A stretch of DNA of 64,000 bases, taken from NCBI GenBank assembly GCA_035235625.1, contig CP141145.1, positions 2,852,001 through 2,916,000 on the forward strand, in the 5' to 3' direction. The position numbers and the translations under genes were made by a program. Origin of the DNA: Saururus chinensis. Its lineage: Eukaryota > Streptophyta > Magnoliopsida > Piperales > Saururaceae. The notes beneath the pieces were generated by a model that was given only the letters and a program-made list of their open reading frames with translations, had not been told where the DNA came from and made no database searches. Below, piece by piece: positions 59,139 through 64,000 of the stretch (within the stretch, counting starts at the first letter, position 1; every line of letters begins with the position of its first letter).

Positions 59139-59795
59139 AATTTAGTAACTCCTAAACCTCGCATTCGCAACCGCTCGGTGCTGCTTCCCCTCCACACGAA
59201 GGCCTTCTTTAGCACGAAGGCCTCGCCTGTGATGCTCCCTGTTGCCTAGGACCAGCATTAGGTGGCACCGGTCGACGTCTCTGTGCACCATTAGCCCCAT
59301 GAGAACACTGGCTTTAATAGTGCCCCTTTTGCCGACATCCACAGCAAGACACCCTAGCACAACGGTCAAGGTAGTCTTACTGCATCGAGTGAGTGTTATG
59401 GCTTGTATGATGACCATCATGATGCTTATGGTTTCGGAGGTTATGAGAATCCTCCTATCTCGATCTCTTGGGCTGCTACCCCCTCTTCCTCATATAGTCA
59501 TCTGAGTCCTGCTCTACAACGATAGTTGTCTTAAGTACCTCCACTAAGGTCTTATGTAGGAAGGGTACCACTTAGCCTTTGATGAAGGGCCTTAGTCCAT
59601 CCTCGAACTTCCTCGCACGCTCATACTCATAGCTGAAGAAGTGAGGTGCGAAGTGCTCGAGCTCCACGAACTTAGTTTCAAAGACTAAGACTATCATGGA
59701 TCCCTACTACAAATTCAAAAACTTCTTTTTCTCTTCTCGCTCGCGGAGAGGAAAGTATGTATCGTTGAAACCAGACAAGAATTCCTCCCAAGGGA
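59139..59795 (-). pseudogene. Ty3/Gypsy gag fragment
   Basis: The - strand reads WEEFLSGFNDTYFPLRERRE, FLNL-QGSM, KFVELEHFAPHFFSYEYER, ARKFEDGLRPFIKG, TIVVEQDSDDYMRKR and then a zinc knuckle CCGCRQKGHY-SQC (C-x2-C-x4-H-x4-C), followed by a Pro/Gln-rich tail. This is mid-gag to the nucleocapsid knuckle of a Gypsy element. Stops and a frameshift break it. No protease or pol follows; the MITE lies directly beyond its 3' end. Confidence 0.85.
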
Positions 59796-59809
59796 ATACA
59801 TACATACAT

Positions 59810-59842
59810 ACATATATATATATATATGTGTGTATATATATC

Positions 59843-59912
<70 letters not shown>

Positions 59913-60632
59913 ATGGGTGTGTGCGCGCATGTGCATGTGTTTCTTTCATTCTAAATAATTTTATAATGATTTTTTTACATCATTGCATAAATACTAGCCA
60001 CTTGATTCTCATCAAAGAACCATAAATAGGGAATTGGAAATTTTATTTATGTATAATAAAGTTGTTTGCCCAACTTGAGCTATTACTAGCCAATATAATT
60101 GCACGGTATAGCATGATTTCTTTAATTATTGTAAAAAATTAGGTTGTAATATTACTTTTTTTTATGAGGTGAAAGGGGGAGAAGACTCCCTTTAATTAAA
60201 TCAAAAGGGGAGCAAGGGCAAAGGTTCAAGAAAAAAAATAGAACATTACATGCTTCATCTTTTAAATAGGAAAAGAAACTTAACAACAAGTTTAAGAAGA
60301 GGAGAATTAGATGAGATGTAAGTTTTAACTTCACCTAGTAGAGATATTGATCATAAAGATGAGTGTTTTATGAGTGAATTCATTCCTGAAACTTTTGGCA
60401 TTTTTTTTCTCCAAATAAAGTAGTCTTCAGCATCAGACCTAACTCTTGATTACTAGATGGCTTAAAAAAATAATACGATCAATATCTTTACATACTTGAT
60501 TACTAAAAGATGTTCACTCTAAATAACTTTAATGTGACTTATCAACTACTTGTAGTAGCAAATGGAAAATAAAAAAATGTTGGGCAGATTCAAAAATATT
60601 CTTAAATAAAATGCATTTATTAACAATATAAA
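59810..60632. repeat. Direct repeat R, right copy
   Basis: Counterpart of 58098-58857. Its leading microsatellite is much longer. The pair flanks the MITE and the gag fragment, so it might be a pair of old LTRs or a local duplication; no TG...CA ends or target duplication could be fixed. Confidence 0.75.
59851..59909. repeat. (TG)n microsatellite, about 29 units
   Basis: Uninterrupted TG repeat after mixed TATA/TGTG. Open frames across it (Cys-Val or Thr-His) are repeat artefacts. Confidence 0.97.
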
Positions 60633-60638
60633 CTTCTT

Positions 60639-60968
60639 ATACTAATTTGGTTGGGATCATAATACTAATTTGGTTGGGATCCACCCAAGTCACATATGAA
60701 TACTAGGCATGGGACTATGATGTGCATTAACACATTGTGGGGCCTAGACGCACGAATTATGTATTGATGGTAGGACCTATGGTTAGAGATGGGTCAACCC
60801 TGTCATGGGCTTGGCCGTGTGCAAGTGGTCCAGGCCTTACATTACTCTCCATTGCAAACCATACATTACTCTCCATTGCTTTGGTGGTTGTGCTCAACGC
60901 TCTGCTACTACCCCTTTTTATACCCTGATCTAATAGAAGTGCACTGATAGATGTTTCTCTGTTTTGTG
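60639..60968. other. Short tandem repeat and unremarkable intergenic DNA
   Basis: ATACTAATTTGGTTGGGATC occurs twice, 23 bases apart (60639 and 60662). CATTACTCTCCATTGC also occurs twice (60839 and 60862). No gene is supported. Confidence 0.6.
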
Positions 60969-61800
60969 GCTGCATCACGTGTTTTGATTATTGTTTTCTT
61001 TTTGAACGTTTTTTTTTGCCCAACAAGGAAAATGTTAACCCTAATTGCAGCTCACTATAGCCCTAGCCCTGATCTGATGGCCCCAGAACTCCAGCTCTAG
61101 TAAGCTCCAGCTGAGGCTAGATGTCCTCGTATACTTATTGTCATTGTTTTGTCTTACTTTTTAGTCAGGGCAATATCCCACTTTTGATTTTGCTACTAGG
61201 TGATTCCTTCTTCAAAATAGTTAGTACATGGGAAGCGTTTTTCATGCTTCGTTCCGACAGTGAATTCAGCCTAATGATAAGAGTGAACTGAGCCTAAGGA
61301 ATGCATGTGAAACATCCATTTTCAAGATAGACAGTGCGCACGCTAGTGCATATTAGCGCAAGTGATGCTTACAAGCGAATAGGGAGCTGCATCACGTGTT
61401 TTGATTATTTTTTTCTTTTTGAATGTTTTTTTTTGCCCAACAAGGAAAATGTTAACCATAATTGCAGCTCACTATAGCCCTAGCCTGATCTGATGGTCCC
61501 GGAACTCCAGCTTTAGTTAGCTCCAGCTGAGGCTAGATGTCCTCATATACTTATTGTCATTGTTTTGTCTCACTTTTTAGTCGGGCAATATCCCACTTTT
61601 GATTTTGCTACCAGGTGATTCCTTCTTCAAAATAGACAGTGCATGAGTAGCGTTTTTCATGCTCCGGTCAGACAGGAAATTCAGCCTAAGGAATGCTCTA
61701 AGAGTGAACTGAGCCTAATGAATACATGTAAAACATCCATTTTCAAGATAGATAGTGCACATGCTAGTGCATATTAGCGCAAGTGATGCTTACACTAATG
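60969..61800. repeat. 417-bp tandem duplication
   Basis: GCTGCATCACGTGTTTTGAT at 60969 recurs at 61386 and homology continues through AACAAGGAAAATGTTAAC, CAGCTCACTATAGCCC and AGCGCAAGTGATGCTTACA. The two copies are close in sequence, so this event is fairly recent. Each copy carries a CACGTG. No gene. Confidence 0.88.
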
Positions 61801-61907
61801 TGTGCTAGCGTGTGCACCGTCCATCTTAAAAATAGACGCTCCCCATGTATTCCTTATGCTCGGTTCATGGTGGGCAAAGAGCATGAAAAACACTTCTTAG
61901 AACTTGA
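61645..61907. repeat. Imperfect foldback
   Basis: GCGTTTTTCATGCTC on the left pairs with GAGCATGAAAAACAC on the right, and AAGATAGATAGTGCAC with GTGCACCGTCCATCTT near the centre (about 61775), giving arms of about 130 bases with mismatches. It overlaps the second 417-bp duplicate. Could be a decayed MITE. Confidence 0.6.
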
Positions 61908-62010
61908 TGTGCAGTTTTCCTTACATTGATGACTAGAGTGTGTGAAGTATCACAAGAATGGCAAGCTAATTATATTGGCCATTATTAAATCCAAATAGGG
62001 TAAAAATAGG

Positions 62011-63122
62011 TAGGGGTGTAAACGGACGGCTGCGGACAAAGGCTATCCATGTCCGTCCACTTTTACATAATTATATTGTTTGTCCGTCCGCTATCCATGA
62101 CGGACATATAAATTGTCCTTCCGTTTCTGTCGGTACGGACATAGATGGACACGAACAATATAAACAAAAACTCTCAAAACAACAAGAACAAATATTCGCT
62201 AATATCAATCAACGATAAAAAAAGCGGTGGCAGTCTGCCCTGTATAACATATCCAACCTAGATGCCACACGTAAAAATTATACTTTATGGACAGTTAATT
62301 AAGAATATTGTCCTGACAAGGTTAATAGTTACATTACCTCCATATGACCCATAGAGACAAAGTTTGGCAAATTTTGCCAAAAATCGGGAAGCTTGCCAAA
62401 ACAGGGATACCCCGAAATGTAGCCTGATATTTCTCCCGTATCGGCAAAATTCACCAAAATTGAAAAATTGGGCTAAATCTCAACGTATTTCAGATCTGCC
62501 TATGTTTCTACCGAGCTATTCAAGATCCAAATAAAAAACTCACATAATGAAAATCCTTGACATGATAAGGTATGTAAACGAAGAGAAAAAAAACCTTTGA
62601 CAACGGAGGACGCCATTGGGAGGTGGAAGTCACCGTGTGAATTTGAAAGCCAATCTCTGCCATCGCCATATGGAGCCAATCATGATCATTGCCGTCGAGA
62701 GCTACCGAGCTATAGTAGAGGAATCCTTTAGCAGGATATACGGGTCTGATGTGGCAGTTGCCGTTGGGAGCTACCAATTGGGGGATGGAGGAAGCCACCG
62801 GGAAAGGCACTAGAGATGGGCTTGACGTGGAAGAATCAGGCTGGCTAATAGCGGACAAAGGGGAGGACTCATTGCAGCCCAATCGCCGCAGCTGCTTCCA
62901 GATTAGAGAGCTCCGATTCAAAAAGGGGCTAGTAGGGCACAATGAAGGGAAAAACATGTTATATTCAGCGGACAAGGATAGGTTTTATCCACAACCGCAT
63001 CCGTAAAATGACTAGACCAAAACTACTGTCTACAACCGTGTTTGTGTCTATGCTGACAAGCCAATATTGTTTGTTTTCATTGCGGACAAACGGCGGACAA
63101 ATGTTGTCCGTTTACACCCCTA
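62011..63122. mobile_element. Non-autonomous hAT-like transposon
   Basis: Terminal inverted repeats TAGGGGTGTAAACGGAC and GTCCGTTTACACCCCTA bound 1112 bases. The 8-bp flanks AAAATAGG (62003-62010) and AGAATAGG (63123-63130) agree at seven of eight positions, the target-duplication length of hAT elements. Subterminal GTCCG/CGGAC words are abundant (62027-62155, 63080-63112). No transposase; short internal frames (62520-62975 on -, 62616-63006 on +) are unrecognised and may be captured DNA. Confidence 0.85.
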
Positions 63123-63130
63123 AGAATAGG

Positions 63131-64000
63131 CAAATGTTATATGAAACAATAATGAAAAAAGCACATGAAATATGTTCTCCAAGTTAATTGTATTGGGTTA
63201 GGTGGGGCAAAAGTCATATCTCATAGTCGTTATCGACTGCTCAATTGAATTTTGGCTTTCCTCCAATAAACTTATTATACTAGTTTTTCATGACAAGATA
63301 ATATTACCCCTATTGCACTTCAAATTTAAATTTATGTCATTTTCACTAAATGTGATTTTTTTTACATCATTCCCCTTGCTACCTCTAATTGTTGTGGACA
63401 TGGTGATCATATTTGGCTGTCATGCCATATGTCAAGGTGCCCTTGCCACCTTTGGCAACTGTGGCCTAGAGGCTAGATCTAGGCATGAGTTTGGGGGCTA
63501 CATCATGATTAGGGTTGTCCATGGTACTCCTTCATAACTTTATTTTGTGTATAGTACTATTAAGAAGTTAAAAATAATAATTAAATTAACGATGAGTTAA
63601 GTAAAAATTATCCCTAATTATTTTTTAAGTTGAATAGTTAAAGAAAAAATTCTTCCATACCTATTATCTATTTGGCATACATAAAAATATACAATACTTC
63701 ATGCCCTCTTTCGTATAACACTCATCCACCACCAAGCAATATCTAAGAGAAATGAACCCTACCCTAATACTCAACCCCATTCATTTTTTTTCAAAAAATA
63801 TTCACCAAACCCAGCATTGAATACTCAAACCCAGAAGCCTATGTATGATTTTGGCTAGGTGAAGCATAAGCTTATTGAGTTAATGTTTTGACAATGAAGG
63901 GACTTGAAATATTGGATATATGTTAAATAAAGGAAACTCTGGGAATTTAGATTGCTTTTTGAAGAATACGATTGAAATTAGGGGTTAGTTCATTTTTTAT
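63131..64000. other. AT-rich terminal stretch
   Basis: No gene is supported. The frame at 63202-63537 is hydrophobic (Phe/Ile/Leu-rich) but resembles nothing I know and lies in T-rich sequence. Confidence 0.45.

Noticed and set aside
59696..60025. 109-codon frame with a Cys-Val repeat
   Set aside because: It runs through the TG microsatellite and is antisense to the gag fragment.

Overview
This looks like nuclear DNA from a flowering plant. It has split genes with GT-AG introns and AT-rich intergenic sequence, chromovirus (Ty3/Gypsy) and Ty1/Copia retrotransposon relics, CACTA-type DNA transposons with subterminal hairpin arrays, a hAT-like element and a MITE. I cannot name the species. Nothing looks bacterial, and there is no operon, CRISPR array or phage.

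Genes. The only intact host genes I can support are two tandem copies of a pinoresinol-lariciresinol reductase (PLR)-like gene, both on the + strand (1151-4880 and 28585-31817). Each has four exons of identical size (336, 241, 204 and 164 nt), conserved GT-AG junctions and a 314-codon reading frame. By direct comparison the two proteins differ at about 33 of 314 positions. A third copy (41728-42063) keeps only a broken exon 1. The only other host-gene trace is a decayed thiamine thiazole synthase (THI1/THI4-type) fragment on the - strand at 53195-53693.

Layout. 1-14057 is duplication unit 1: LTR relic, PLR copy 1, a large CACTA element with a 1.75-kb polypurine minisatellite (5575-10352), then LTR and copia relics. 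14058-25734 is a CACTA element with an AAT target duplication. Inside it sits a - strand chromovirus with LTRs and an AATTA target duplication (15360-24279), and inside that a 3.5-kb solo LTR (20270-23774). 27567-40930 is duplication unit 2: the same flanks, PLR copy 2 and the same LTR/copia relics, with different insertions. 41600-42272 is the stub of unit 3. 42273-46352 is a third CACTA-family element, followed by a decayed + strand copia element (46353-49497) cut by a fourth CACTA-family tract (49498-52945). 53-64 kb is gene-poor: the THI1 pseudogene, a tandem duplication of about 1.5 kb, a gypsy gag fragment next to a MITE, a 417-bp tandem duplication, a foldback, and a non-autonomous hAT-like element with an 8-bp target duplication (62011-63122).

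How it fits together. The window reads as a tandem PLR-like gene cluster (lignan pathway) repeatedly invaded by transposons. The best-supported mechanistic story is the nested chronology CACTA, then chromovirus, then solo LTR, each level with its own target-site duplication. No CACTA transposase is visible, so these copies would have to be mobilised in trans. All assignments come from reading the sequence; no database search was run.
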